This document shows, one piece after another, positions 1 to 10,432 of a DNA stretch of 43,142 nt. Positions within the stretch are counted from its first letter, which is position 1. Every line of letters begins with the position of its first letter. The DNA is from Nemertoderma westbladi (taxonomy: Eukaryota > Xenacoelomorpha > Nemertodermatida > Nemertodermatidae). A program made the translations under genes and the position numbers. The notes below the pieces were generated by a model. It was not told where the DNA came from and made no database searches. It was given only the letters and a program-made list of their open reading frames with translations. The stretch spans positions 1 to 43,142 of the forward strand of contig JAUCBJ010003659.1 in NCBI GenBank assembly GCA_032718475.1, written 5' to 3'.

Positions 1-2496
1 AACGGAGAGAAACTTAGATTCCTCATCGAATGTTTGGAAGGACCTCCCAAGTCAATGGCGTTAAAATTTATTGGACATCCAGATGGATTAAGACAAGTTT
101 GGGATACACTAAACATCAGGTATGGTAATAGGAATGACATAGCTGGGTATTTGTATGCAAAATTAATGGCGCCCCGAAAGTTTCTTAGCAGCGGGATTAT
201 AGAGTTTTCCGATGAGATTCAGGAGATCTGTAGACAATTAGATTGGCTAGGTAAGTCTCATGAATACCAGAATTCTATGGTTGTAAGAGCCTTAGCATCT
301 GCTTTGCCCAAGGGTGGAGTAGGTACACGCTGGGATAAGAAGGTGTTATATATGATGGAACAACAACGACGAGACCCTACCATGACTGATCTCATGTCAT
401 TCTTAGATAGAGAAGTGAAATTACAGCTCCTAAGGCAGTCCAGAGAGAAGACATTGGAAAACAAGGTAAGTGAGAAACCCGTTTCTAGGAGAAGGGTAAC
501 ACCAGTATGTTATACCGACGACGGTGAAAGCCAAACCTCTCAAGGAGAGGACAGCGGGAAAGACACTGACAGGCCTTATTATGTCAATAAAATGCCTAAA
601 GATCAGGTAAGTAAATCCAAGTCTCGACCCAATGACAGAAGGGAACCGGTACAAAAAACCCTTCCTACGTCTCCTAAAAGAATTCAGGTGAGAAAGCCCG
701 AGGAAAGAACAAGTGTGCACCACATAGCACAGGTTAAAGTAAGTAACATCAAGCCGAAATGTGTGCTGTGCGACGGGCCCCACCGTTTAAATGCGTGTGA
801 TAAATTCCTGAGGAAATCACTCGAGGATAGACGTGAAGTCATGTGGGATAAGCGGTTGTGTTATAATTGCCTCAGACGAGGACACCAACGGCGAACCTGT
901 AACTCCGACGCAAGGTGTGCAAAGTGCGGCGCAAATCATCATATCTTGTTGCACACGGAATTCGAACGAAACAGCCCGAGTCAGGTAAGTGAGTCCGAAC
1001 TACATGTCCAATTCAGTGATGTGAACGACACTGATCAATCTGAGATGGAAGGATTCTATACGGACGAGTTCTCCGACCAAAACGAATCCTGTTACCTAAT
1101 AAACACCACCGCAGTGTATCGAGCACTCGTGTATGAAAAAGACACAGACAGCGACCTCACCCTAACTACTTCAGATCAACAACCATCTTGGAAAGCGCCA
1201 ACTTCCAATATAGGAATCCGAGAATTTCCTGTAGTCCAGTTACGGGTCCACGGACCTCAGAAGAGCTATATAGTGAACGCCCTCCTGGACTCCGGTAGCA
1301 CAGGAACATTCATCGATAAAGAACTAGCCGAAGTCATCTTTGCTGGACAACCCAAGTTCCGAACCAAGCTAAACATGTCAGGAATCATGCAAGTTTGGAA
1401 ATCTACAGTAACAGCTGATTATTATGTAGGCGCGTTGTCCACCCCCCAGGACGAACTAGGAGAACATAGCATAAGGTCAGTGAAAATGGTGGCTATAAAG
1501 AACTTCGCTACTACTCAAGCAGACCTTTATAATTGGGACGAGGATGAGAGCATCCAACATCTTAACATACCTCGATTCCAGACTGATTATCCTGGAGTGC
1601 AAATACTCATCGGCCAAAACGCGCATGAGGCGCTGGAGACATTAGAGAAACGACCTGCTCAACCGCAGCCACTACAGACCTATGCGGTAAGAACTAGAGT
1701 AGGGCTCCTTACTGGACCTTCCCGTAGAACGCTCAGGGAAAGACTGCTTCAAGATCGCGTCTGCCAGGTGAGTGAATGGGAAGATGATACTAGTGAGGGA
1801 GACGACCCAACTGAGGGAACACCACACTCCTCAGATAATGACAATCTTAGCTCCAATGTAGATCAATGGAGATATTGCCCCAAGAAGTTTAATCCAACGG
1901 ACATCGCTTCCAGAGGAGCAACTCCTCAAGAACTGACAGATACTATAGACCGGTTAGGTGAACCCGACTTCCTGATTAAGGAGAATGAATGGCCTCCCCA
2001 TCTTACTCCGACTGAGATTAGACCAGCCAAGGGAGCGGAGAAAGTCGAACCTGAAACCCGGACGGGTGGATCGGAGTTATTTGAACCCGGGATAGATCTG
2101 TCGGTATTACATGTTGCCAGGGACGACGCCGTGGATCTGGGCCTCCCCTCCGCGAGTGGATCCTTCATGAAGATCAGAGAGAGCGATTGGAGCTCTGGAA
2201 CATCAGACTTCTCGCAGGGACTCTCACCTCTCCTGCAGAGAGCGACGGACCACTATAGCTCCTGGAATCGGCTTTGTGACGCCGTCATATACTTTGAGCG
2301 ATGTTTCTATCGTCACTATTCCAGGACGAAGAGGAAACCTGGAATTGTATTCAGGATGCAGCGACTCAATCACCCAGTCGGTAGTTTGTGTTTATCGGAA
2401 GGGAATGGAGGACTCTCCGGAAACTGTGGAAGGCAAGATTCTCTTCCCACGACCACCTCCCTAATCCTTCAAACATCTAGGGACTCCATAACGTAA
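1..2496 (+). CDS. Gag-protease fused to pol remnants, internally deleted BEL/Pao polyprotein (5' partial)
   Basis: One frame is open from base 1 to the TAA at 2494-2496, giving 831 visible residues with the N-terminus missing. In order it holds the end of DUF1759 (to about 420), a CCHC-like knuckle CVLC...H...C near 760-800, a classical knuckle CYNC-x4-H-x4-C near 862-900, a CAKC/HH motif near 916-955, and a DUF1758 aspartic protease with DSG at 1288-1296. Near 1848 it jumps to the RNase H/integrase linker (YCPKKFNPTDIASRG), and near 2327 to the last ~55 residues of pol. Against copy 2 these are two large deletions, both keeping frame. Gag and protease could still be made; RT and integrase cannot. 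It could be a non-autonomous element or a fortuitously open relic. Confidence 0.8.
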   Translation, partial: NGEKLRFLIECLEGPPKSMALKFIGHPDGLRQVWDTLNIRYGNRNDIAGYLYAKLMAPRKFLSSGIIEFSDEIQEICRQLDWLGKSHEYQNSMVVRALASALPKGGVGTRWDKKVLYMMEQQRRDPTMTDLMSFLDREVKLQLLRQSREKTLENKVSEKPVSRRRVTPVCYTDDGESQTSQGEDSGKDTDRPYYVNKMPKDQVSKSKSRPNDRREPVQKTLPTSPKRIQVRKPEERTSVHHIAQVKVSNIKPKCVLCDGPHRLNACDKFLRKSLEDRREVMWDKRLCYNCLRRGHQRRTCNSDARCAKCGANHHILLHTEFERNSPSQVSESELHVQFSDVNDTDQSEMEGFYTDEFSDQNESCYLINTTAVYRALVYEKDTDSDLTLTTSDQQPSWKAPTSNIGIREFPVVQLRVHGPQKSYIVNALLDSGSTGTFIDKELAEVIFAGQPKFRTKLNMSGIMQVWKSTVTADYYVGALSTPQDELGEHSIRSVKMVAIKNFATTQADLYNWDEDESIQHLNIPRFQTDYPGVQILIGQNAHEALETLEKRPAQPQPLQTYAVRTRVGLLTGPSRRTLRERLLQDRVCQVSEWEDDTSEGDDPTEGTPHSSDNDNLSSNVDQWRYCPKKFNPTDIASRGATPQELTDTIDRLGEPDFLIKENEWPPHLTPTEIRPAKGAEKVEPETRTGGSELFEPGIDLSVLHVARDDAVDLGLPSASGSFMKIRESDWSSGTSDFSQGLSPLLQRATDHYSSWNRLCDAVIYFERCFYRHYSRTKRKPGIVFRMQRLNHPVGSLCLSEGNGGLSGNCGRQDSLPTTTSLILQTSRDSIT

Positions 2497-4150
2497 CAAC
2501 ATATGGAGTGGGTGTGTGACTCTATTATTTTATATTATTTTATTATTTTTATATTTATGTATGTATTACTATGTAATTTTATTATAATCGTTTTCTTTAA
2601 TTTTATTCAGTAGAATGTTATTTTAGCGATTATTTAGTAGATTAGTGCAATATATATTCGCGTTTATTACTTAATTACGTATATATTATATTTAATGCGA
2701 CGGCAAGAAATAATTCTTTTCCTCTTTCCTTACTGTCCGTATCATATTATAAATACGTGACTACAGTAAGATGAAATGTCCGTACTTATTAAAGTACAAT
2801 AAAGCCACTACTATATTTAAGTATTATTGGTAGGCAGAGTATTAGGAATGCAAAGTTCAGATCCTCGTGTCTCGGCTAAACCAAGCTCTGGGTAGACCTT
2901 GGAAACGACTTGCCTCTTCACACTGACATTGCTTCGTGCGATATTGCTCTCATACCGTATATTAAATAATACATATAGTAGCGTGATGTCCCTTTAACAG
3001 TAGCGTATAACGCAAAATAAATCTGTTAAACCCTTTGACCATCTGTAATTCTAGTCGATTAAGATATCGTGGCACCCACCGATATACTTGAAAGACAAAT
3101 TATAGAATCAGTGGTTAACGTCCCCAGACAAGTTCTGGAATAAATCGGTGCCCATCTCAAATATTAATTAGTTAATATTTACAAATCAAATAAGTCAAAA
3201 TCTGTAAAATTCAGATCCTTCAACAATTCTAGTCAATTAAGATATCGTAGCATTTACCGATATTCTTAAAGAGACAATTTTCTTAGAATTAAGGATCTTG
3301 TGTCCCTAGACAAGTTCTAGAATCAAAATATGTCCATTTAATTATCAAATAATAAAATTTCAGGGAATAAATTTAAATTCATGTCTTTTAATGAATTTAA
3401 TAAATTGCCATTTTACGCAATTTATAACATTCCCAAAATTCCATTAATTAATAGATCAAGGGAGCGGAGATTTATATTATTATGCGTATGCGTGTACGAA
3501 AATCTCCCAAATATAGTTAATAGCCGATAAAATTCGTAAAGTCATGTATAAACAGGACATTGACTATTAAAGAATTACTATTAAATAACATCCCAGATCT
3601 GTATGCATGGGAATCACCCTAATTCTACCGCTAGCTTTGCATAATGTCACCATAGCAACAACCACGCTAGAATTAGAATTGAGTTAAAAGAACAATAGAA
3701 AGCTTGTCCCATTGAATAGCATAGGGAATAAATAGTGCACTGATAGTATCCAAGGATACATAATAATACAGTGACATTCTGGAAGGCATTGACTAACGGA
3801 CAAGTGACCCGAGTGTGTGTAATTTGTGACAAGTTGTGTGTGTGGTATTTGTGAGTTTATAGGTGAATGTTACTGCTAAGGTGTGTTTACAGTAGCTAGT
3901 CGCAATCGTAAAAGTAACCTAACTCTCCAAGGAAACCTGAAGTACATCTAAGCCTTTGGGACGGACAGTTGAGTGACTTGTGCCGGTTGTCGTTGTCGTT
4001 GTGCGGCTACGTCGTTGGCGAAAGTACAGCGTCGACGACACATCGGCGCTGAGGATCTCGTACTGTCCGGGGTTGATTGGGGTAGGCAGCGACGCCCGCT
4101 CGCCTAAATATAAACTCATTATAATATGGATAAACTCATATATAGCAGAT
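2497..4150 (+). other. Noncoding spacer between pol and the 3' module, family A copy 1
   Basis: This AT-rich 1.65 kb stretch has no coding frame I can support. It aligns in blocks with 27366-28877 of copy 2, so it belongs to the element. It holds two diverged tandem copies of a roughly 190-bp unit (about 3030-3200 and 3215-3400), each with an 'attaagatatcgt' block followed by an 'agacaagttct' block. Copy 2 carries about one and a half units. The last 250 bases before the 3' module are more GC-rich. No promoter or terminator could be assigned. Confidence 0.6.
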
Positions 4151-5434
4151 ATGACGGAGTTGATAGAAGATGGTCTTGGTATCGGGGAGCGATATACTCT
4201 ACTTTTACAAGCGTTTGTTGATAGCTTAATACGCGGCGACGTTAGTCCAACTGCTGCGGAGGACGATGGTCGTTATATCGAACCGCCAATGTCCCAAGAG
4301 CAGCTCGCGCGAGTTGGACTATAGAAAATTCGCTGCTCGATATACGCGGCGTAATGGTATGTATATGGACTTCTTAACTACTGGTCATCCTATCGATTTA
4401 CACAATACGGACTATGTAGACTATATATCCTGCCCAGCGGAGTCGGAACCATAAACGGAAATTCGAATGCGAAAATTCTATTCGAAATCGACTCGAAAGA
4501 AAAAACACTTAAGAAACAAATGGACGCGGTAACTCCAACGTATATTTGGAATTTTTGATAGAAGCATTGTAACAACAAATAAATATCACCCGCGTTTACC
4601 CTACCAGACGTGCGTCTTTGGTATTATTACGATAAATGCCCTAGACCCAACTAATAAACGGAAAGACATAAACATCCATGTAAACCGAAACTTGTTGACG
4701 TATCACCCATGTTCACTCGGCTCGAACGATCCTGGAGTAAACCTACGATCAGAGTCCCGGAATACTCGGTCAAACCTCCTCATTCCTTAGTTGGACCTCA
4801 GACCTGCGATCTTGGTGGTGTCGCGGATCCTCGCGGACTGTATTCACTGTTCAAAGATCTAGTGCTACCCTAACAATTAATCGGTAACACTCCGACAGTG
4901 ATTTCTAGCTAGCCGCCCATCTTACCTAGCCGGATTGTGACGCGGACACCTAATATCACTATCCAACCGTATGGTCGTCCACGTTTAACGCGATACAACC
5001 CCTCATCAAGGTGAAGGAGAGCGTTGTACGAAACGAGTTAAACGCTATTTTATAAAGATCAAAAAGGAAACCTGCGTTTGTTCAGATAAACGTAAGTTAT
5101 AACAGTGAGTCCAATCGATAAACGAATTGGCCTTATCTCAATTCGATTGGGAAATCCAGAATCTCTAAGAAGTTATCGAACTTGGACGATCCTATTCTCT
5201 GCGAGAGTTTTTGGATGAACGTATCCAGCTACGAGCGGAGGAAAATCAGCTCGAGGAGAAGCATATCGAAACGGCAGATACCTCGACCACAATCCTACAC
5301 CTTCTGATGCAATCATATTGCACCCTTCACCCAGGAGTTATGGCCCTCCTAGTAAAGTGGCTCCCCCCAAAGAGAAAAAGACTCTTGCTAGCCTCAAAAA
5401 ACTGCGTAAACGCCGTCTGCGTAAGAAAGACTAA
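4151..5434 (+). pseudogene. Decayed copy of the family A 3' module (unknown protein)
   Basis: An ATG at 4151 opens a frame matching the start of the 160-aa ORF at 28878 in copy 2. They share the pattern RYIEPP and then, after a frameshift near 4310, DYRKF and MDFLTTGHPIDLH. Downstream, blocks matching the 550-aa ORF occur in scattered frames with stops and deletions, ending in the same basic tail just before the TAA at 5432-5434. Several hundred bases of the middle are lost. The metal-site block (near 4610-4690) has lost cysteines relative to copy 2. It is non-functional, but it shows that the module is a family trait rather than a chance insertion in one copy. Confidence 0.7.
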
Positions 5435-5512
5435 CTGTTTAGAGTATCTTTATGTTTTAGAAACTGTGATTTTTATATTTTATAGACTGAAAATCCCATT
5501 TTCTGGGAGCGG

Positions 5513-6773
5513 TGTAAAAGCCTTTGCTGAATTGCCCCGTTATTTTTATTATCTTTTACATTAAAATACTCTGTAGTTGATTTAATAAGTGTAAGAGACC
5601 GTATTATTGCTGTATCGGTGTTTTTAGAGGATCTAAGACCTATTTCCTCCGTATGTGTACTGTGAAAGGCATATTTTATGATTCTATGGCAATTCGTGAC
5701 GCAAAGGGGTGATAGCTACTCTTGAACAGTAGTTACTATGACTACGGTTAACAGCTGACATTCATACGTGTTGATTTCCTTTGTTCTACGGCGTCTCTCA
5801 GTTCAGTCAGCCAATTAGAGCGTTTTTGTGGCTCCTTGTACAGAAAATTTCCGAGAAATGACGCAATGCCTATGTGCAGTGTTTACATTCAGTCCTGAGC
5901 CTAAGAAAGAACGGCTTGGAAGTATTTTGTGCCTTACTGTTTTTAGTCTTACACTAGTAGGTTTAATTATAAAGGGCATATATCCTTTAACTGACCTGAC
6001 GCACCTAACGACTACCTGACTCAGGGAATCACCTGCTGACTGATGATACATGCTGACTGCTGAAACATTGCAAACTCATAGCAATCAGTGTTTTCATTGT
6101 TGTTTTATACTGCTATTTACTGTCAGTTCTTCATAACATGGTTGATGAATTATTATATTTGGAATAACGATAAATAACCCCGAAACCCAATGTTCTTGAT
6201 ATACCGAAGGTAAGAGAGAAGGGTTACAGAATAACGATTGTGACTTATGTTAAAGTGGTTTGAAGTGAATCTAATGTTATTTGATAGACCCTACATGATT
6301 CAGCCTGTGTTCCTTTTATATGTGACTAAAATCAGTGAAGATTGGCAGATTAGTGTGCAGTATTGTGCAGCATTGTGTATGAGTGAGTCTGTTAAAGAAG
6401 CAATTCCTAAAGAATGCGCCATATATGTGAATTATAATTAAGCCATATCGTTGTGAGTAGTTTAAGTCATAACTCTGTTTATATAGATAAAGCGCCACGT
6501 CCTAAAGGAACTGTTAATATTACCGAAGGTAAATAATATTGTCAGAGATTATATAATACTGTCAGTCGAATAATACATTAGGCTTACATAGCAATAAAAT
6601 TAAACCGTCGAACCCAATCTCCCGGGAATCTCCAGCGGGTGAATGGTCGCGCACGGATTGGTTTCGACTAGTGTAGTGAATCAAATACTTGTCATAGACT
6701 AAAAACCGATTTAATATCTAGAAGACATCTTAATTTGGTGGGTTAAACTGCCAAAGGTCTGAAAGCGCGAACA
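5513..6773 (+). repeat. 3' LTR-like terminal repeat, family A copy 1 (~1.26 kb)
   Basis: It begins TGTAAAAGC directly after 'gggagcgg', the same junction as 31148 in copy 2, and ends GCGCGAACA like 17563 and 32277. The whole segment is diverged but alignable with the 3' LTR of copy 2. Shared blocks include 'ccaattagagc', 'ataccgaaggtaagag', 'aagcgccacgtcctaaagg' and 'ggttaaactgc'. The partner 5' LTR is outside the window. The greater divergence suggests this copy is older than copy 2. Confidence 0.7.
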
Positions 6774-7195
6774 ATAATCCTATATTATTATCTTATATGT
6801 TGTCTATAATAAAGACGCTCCTAATTGCCTATCAAATAAACAAATTATTCTTCTTTATGGGACGTAACCGTGTAAACTGGGTGAAATCCATCTATAGTTG
6901 AAGATATTACAATCACATAGATCATCTTATTGTGTTATACACAAGAGCATAGCAACTGCTCTTACAGTTTGGGAAAACTCAAATAAAACTCTATGAAATT
7001 TACAATTATAAATAAATAAATAAAATTATATATTAATTATTTTACTTCTTAGTAATTCTTTACTATACCACGTTACCACGTTAACCTCTGTAGCCAAGTT
7101 GGTATGTATTACAGTCTATCATTTAGGCGATTTTAACTACTGTAGCTAAACTTTAAATTTTGAAGAAGACACCTTTATTTAATTTGGATACAAAT
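6774..7195. other. AT-rich interval between family A copy 1 and family B gag
   Basis: These 420 bases have no coding frame. They include an AAGAGCA/TGCTCTT inverted repeat near 6943-6963 and a run of taaa/aata repeats near 7008-7025. The right end is presumably the 5' leader of family B and may contain its 5' LTR, but I could not match it to the sequence downstream of that element, nor find a clear TGG primer-binding site. Confidence 0.4.
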
Positions 7196-8291
7196 ATGGA
7201 CAGCAAAGGTGTTCAAATGGACGACGAAATTCATTCAGCTTCGGAATCTGATGTATCCACACAATCTGGTAAGTCACCTCTTACATCTACACGTACGTAT
7301 TGAAAACGTTATCTCACCAACTCCTGTTGCATCTGTTGTAAATCCTACCGTAGGAATGTCTAGTGAGAGTTTAGTACCTAATCTAACTCACGTAAAGCGA
7401 ATGATTGCTGGTTATAAGGCTCATTTTACACGACGTTTCAATGAGTTTACCATTCAAAGGTCTGCTACATTCGACCCTACTAATGTCGATTCTATATTTA
7501 TTTATTGTATTAATGTATACAAATCTTTGTGTAGTCACTATGAAAAATCAACTTTCGATTTCGAAAGATTTGGGTTTTCTGACGTGTCACGTGAGCTAGC
7601 TGCACAATCAGTAACTGTACTGTCAGACCTTGAATCCAAACTCAATGACATTCGCGAATATATTAATAGCAATGAGCATACCGTGACTCAGACCCAGACA
7701 TGTCAGAGTAACGCCATACCATTTGTAGTTGTGCCTTCAGATGTTCCACAGTATGTATCATCTCATGAACAATTGCAAGTTGGCGAGCTCAAACGTAATC
7801 GAACAATTTCAACTCACTCTGGCTCTACAGCACATTCTCGAGCCTCTAAGAGCGCATCAGTTCGAGTTCATCGTGCCAAAGTCAAGCGAAAATTACTTCT
7901 GCTACAGCTCGAGCAGTCAGGAGCAGCTGCTCAGGCAGATCGGGCTGACACATTGTTATTACAAAAATCAGAGCGGCTATTACAAAAATCAGAGCGGCAA
8001 CAGAAAGAAATTACTCGCTTGGCAAAGGAACGTGGCCTACGCGATGCTCTTGCACTTGCAGCACTTGAAGAAGCTTTAGAGTTGAAATTACCTGAATTTG
8101 GAGAAGCAGAAGCAGATTATGTAGCTTCTGCGCTATTGCAATCACCAAAAAAATCTATCACGTATGACGTACCAATTAATTTACAAACTGAAAGTAATCT
8201 TAATAATAATGTGGCTGTTAATACAAGGATCCAATCAGAGTCTCCAGTGGACCCTGTGCCATGGCAACCACAGGCCTACCTGTTAATGTGA
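7196..8291 (+). pseudogene. BEL/Pao Gag, N-terminal coiled-coil part, family B (frameshifted)
   Basis: The likely start is ATG 7196 (MDSKGVQMDDE), because its acidic, Ser-rich first ~33 residues look like a Gag N-terminus. That frame stops near 7302, and the Gag-like frame continues one base shifted (RIENVISPTPV onward) to the TAA at 8291. Residues 100-330 of the longer frame are helical and charged, with a Leu/Gln/Glu-rich coiled coil at about 7880-8110 that includes a direct repeat of LLQKSER. This region typically precedes DUF1759 in these Gags and probably assembles the particle. The 8261-8291 overlap with the next frame is most simply another frameshift. Confidence 0.65.
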
Positions 8292-10054
8292 GTGCCTCAG
8301 ATTCCTATGAATCAGCACAAAATAATCTGCAGTCCAGTCAATCTCAGTCCTACCCTGTCACTGTAGAAACAACATCAGTAGTGTCATCTCAACTTCCAAT
8401 TTTTTCTCTTACGTCTCCTATAAGACCTACTAGTGCTCTAATTAATAGTAGAGTTTCTGAAATTATCGCACTAGGTAATTTTTGTACAACTGGTCTCTTT
8501 ATACCCCCAACATCGCTTTTTAATACTGCATCTTCCTTAAGTCAGTATTCTCAGAGATATCCTAGAAGTTCCTCGGCCGGACAATGCATTTATTCATCCT
8601 ATACTTCTGGAGGACAATATGTCCCATCCTATCTTACTACCAGCCGGGAACAATATAGTCAAGAGGAGCCTGTGGCATTTACATCTCTTGATGTAAATAG
8701 CCTTACATGTCCATCTATATATGTTTCAACATGCCCCATAGGGGGACAATTCCCCCACCCTTCTCACCCCATAGGTCAAAGTGTCCCATCATGTCCCAGC
8801 AATGTTCCGGGACAATCTGCACGAGAGAGGCACCCCAAGTTTGCCTCTTCTGCGCTATACAATACCCATAATATATCTCACGTCCCATCATTTACCATGG
8901 GGGGACAAAACTTATATGACGAGGGACAATATTTCCCATATAGTACCACTGGCCTACAGTATCAATACAGTGAGACTCCTGGATTTTTATGTAATCCCGT
9001 AGCATCTGTAACTGCTAGTTCAATCTCTGTTGGTCAGTCTGCAGTAAATGCTCCTAATTCAAATCATGTACAATTTGCCATGGGGGGACACAATGGTCCA
9101 GTATATTTCGATAGAAATGCTCCTATTTCTGCACTATCGGGTATTACATCCATGAACCCTAATGATAGATCTTCTATTTCCATTGCAGGTGACCCCACTA
9201 TAGTATCAAGTGGTGTCTATTTTGGAGGGTCCCCATTATCCAACCCACACAATGGTGCGCCATCAGATTTTGCCTTACAAGATTCTGGTCTCTCTCACAC
9301 CCTGGATGCCTTAGGCAAATTAAATACTAAGCTATCCTTGCCACGCCCTGAACCTACAAAATTTAGTGGTGATTCAGCTAAGTATATATCTTTTGTGGCT
9401 ACTTTTAAGGCTCATATCGACTTACGTGATTTTTCTGATGTGGAAAAATTGCAGTACCTTTTACAATATACATCTGGCAAACTTCATGAGCTAGTGGAGG
9501 CTTATGAAGGACTTTCAAATGGTTACACTAAGGCTTGGGAGACCTTGCATAAACGTTATGGTCACCCTAGTGTAATCATTGAAGCTACACTAAGAGATCT
9601 CGTCTCTTCTGTAGATTTAAATGGATCTTTTGGAATAAAAAGGGAAAAACTTCGTGACTATGCTGATAAGGTAAGAAGTAAGGTTACCATTCTTCAGCAC
9701 TTGAGCAACAGTCATGAAATGAATGCTACCTCGAACCTCAAACAAGTTGCCTCTAACCTACCAACTGAGCATCTTGCAAGATGGCGTCGAGTTGCTCACG
9801 GTATTCATGCTCGTTCTCAAAGGGAACCCACTCTTAATGAGCTTGCGGACTTCCTTGACAATGAAGCCGATATTATAAATGACCCTGTTTATAGTATAGT
9901 TGATCGTGGCTCATTTGAGCCTCGCCCAAAGGTTACAACCTTGGCCACTGAAGTACATATCCCAGTTAATTCAGGGGTCAGTAATAATCCCAAAGTGTTA
10001 AAATCCCACCCCTGCCCATGCTGTAAACAACATGGGCATAAAATCAGTCAATAA
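8261..10054 (+). CDS. BEL/Pao Gag, low-complexity and DUF1759 part, family B
   Basis: The 597-residue frame has two parts. Residues 1-350 are low-complexity, rich in Ser, Gln, Gly, Pro and Tyr, with a recurring GGQ or GGH core (SGGQYVPSYL, IGGQFPHP, MGGQNLYDEGQ, MGGHNGP). Residues 360-560 are DUF1759, opening with PRPEPTKFSGDSAKY and containing AWETLHKRYGHPSVI. A zinc knuckle starts at the end (CPCCKQHGHK) but is cut by TAA at 10052-10054, exactly where the last cysteine of the knuckle is expected. The same frame continues after the stop, so this is a nonsense mutation. The true protein continues upstream into the 7196-8291 segment. It would act as the structural RNA-binding Gag in cytoplasmic particles. 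Confidence 0.75.
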   Translation: MATTGLPVNVSASDSYESAQNNLQSSQSQSYPVTVETTSVVSSQLPIFSLTSPIRPTSALINSRVSEIIALGNFCTTGLFIPPTSLFNTASSLSQYSQRYPRSSSAGQCIYSSYTSGGQYVPSYLTTSREQYSQEEPVAFTSLDVNSLTCPSIYVSTCPIGGQFPHPSHPIGQSVPSCPSNVPGQSARERHPKFASSALYNTHNISHVPSFTMGGQNLYDEGQYFPYSTTGLQYQYSETPGFLCNPVASVTASSISVGQSAVNAPNSNHVQFAMGGHNGPVYFDRNAPISALSGITSMNPNDRSSISIAGDPTIVSSGVYFGGSPLSNPHNGAPSDFALQDSGLSHTLDALGKLNTKLSLPRPEPTKFSGDSAKYISFVATFKAHIDLRDFSDVEKLQYLLQYTSGKLHELVEAYEGLSNGYTKAWETLHKRYGHPSVIIEATLRDLVSSVDLNGSFGIKREKLRDYADKVRSKVTILQHLSNSHEMNATSNLKQVASNLPTEHLARWRRVAHGIHARSQREPTLNELADFLDNEADIINDPVYSIVDRGSFEPRPKVTTLATEVHIPVNSGVSNNPKVLKSHPCPCCKQHGHKISQ

Positions 10055-10432
10055 AAAACCTTTCTAAATCTTACACCCCAAGAACGGTTAAACTGCGTAC
10101 GTTCATACCAGTTGTGCTTTCGATGTTTTGCAAATTCACATCTCATTCCGGACTGCAAATCTGTTGATGTGTGTTTTGCTCCAGATTGCAAAGGAAAACA
10201 CAATACCTTATTACATGGTGCGTATGTATTTTCAAAGACTTCCGATTCCAATAAATCGAAACAGAGTGTCAAGGACCCTGCGAGTAGTAAGAGCTCTGGT
10301 AGCCACACCGACCGACCAAAATCTAAAGGTGGCAACATCAGCGCACAAAGTTCAACCAATTCCATGTCTGTACACTTATCAATTGCCAAAGTACAACCCA
10401 TATGGTTATCAGTAGTCCCAGTAACCATATGA
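10055..10432 (+). pseudogene. Gag zinc-knuckle and linker segment, family B
   Basis: This continues the frame of the preceding Gag after its stop. It shows the family pattern L-T-P-Q-E-R-L, then CFRCFANSHLIPDC, a CCHC zinc knuckle, and a further Cys/His group near 10170-10210. A Ser/Lys-rich linker follows. The segment ends at TGA 10430-10432. The codon context suggests an ancestral CGA (Arg), since the frame runs straight into the protease. Zinc knuckles bind the element's RNA. Confidence 0.65.

Larger units (their letters stand above)
1..6773 (+). mobile_element. BEL/Pao-like LTR retrotransposon, family A copy 1 (5' part outside window)
   Basis: The window opens inside the DUF1759 region of a BEL/Pao gag. 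The order is gag, zinc knuckles, protease, two short pol remnants, a 1.65 kb noncoding spacer, a decayed 3' module and an LTR-like end. Each block aligns by eye with family A copy 2 (15200-32277), so both are the same family. Compared with copy 2, the RT plus most of RNase H, and most of the integrase, are missing. This copy could not move by itself. Its 5' LTR lies outside the window, so no target duplication can be tested. Confidence 0.85.

Noticed and set aside
1848-2327. Loss of RT and integrase in copy 1 by splicing followed by retrotransposition
   Set aside because: The corresponding junction sequences in copy 2 lack GT donors and AG acceptors at the break points, so deletion is more likely.
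2855-2885. tRNA-like or SINE B-box ('gttcagatcc')
   Set aside because: No cloverleaf and no A box at proper spacing; the copy 2 equivalent (about 27729) shows the same, so it is just part of the spacer.
5815-6498. Small ORFs on both strands inside the copy 1 LTR
   Set aside because: The region aligns with LTR sequence of copy 2, where the frames are not kept.
8261-8291. Programmed -1/+1 frameshift between two gag ORFs of family B
   Set aside because: The overlap has no slippery heptamer and both parts belong to Gag; with several other lesions in this copy a random frameshift is simpler.
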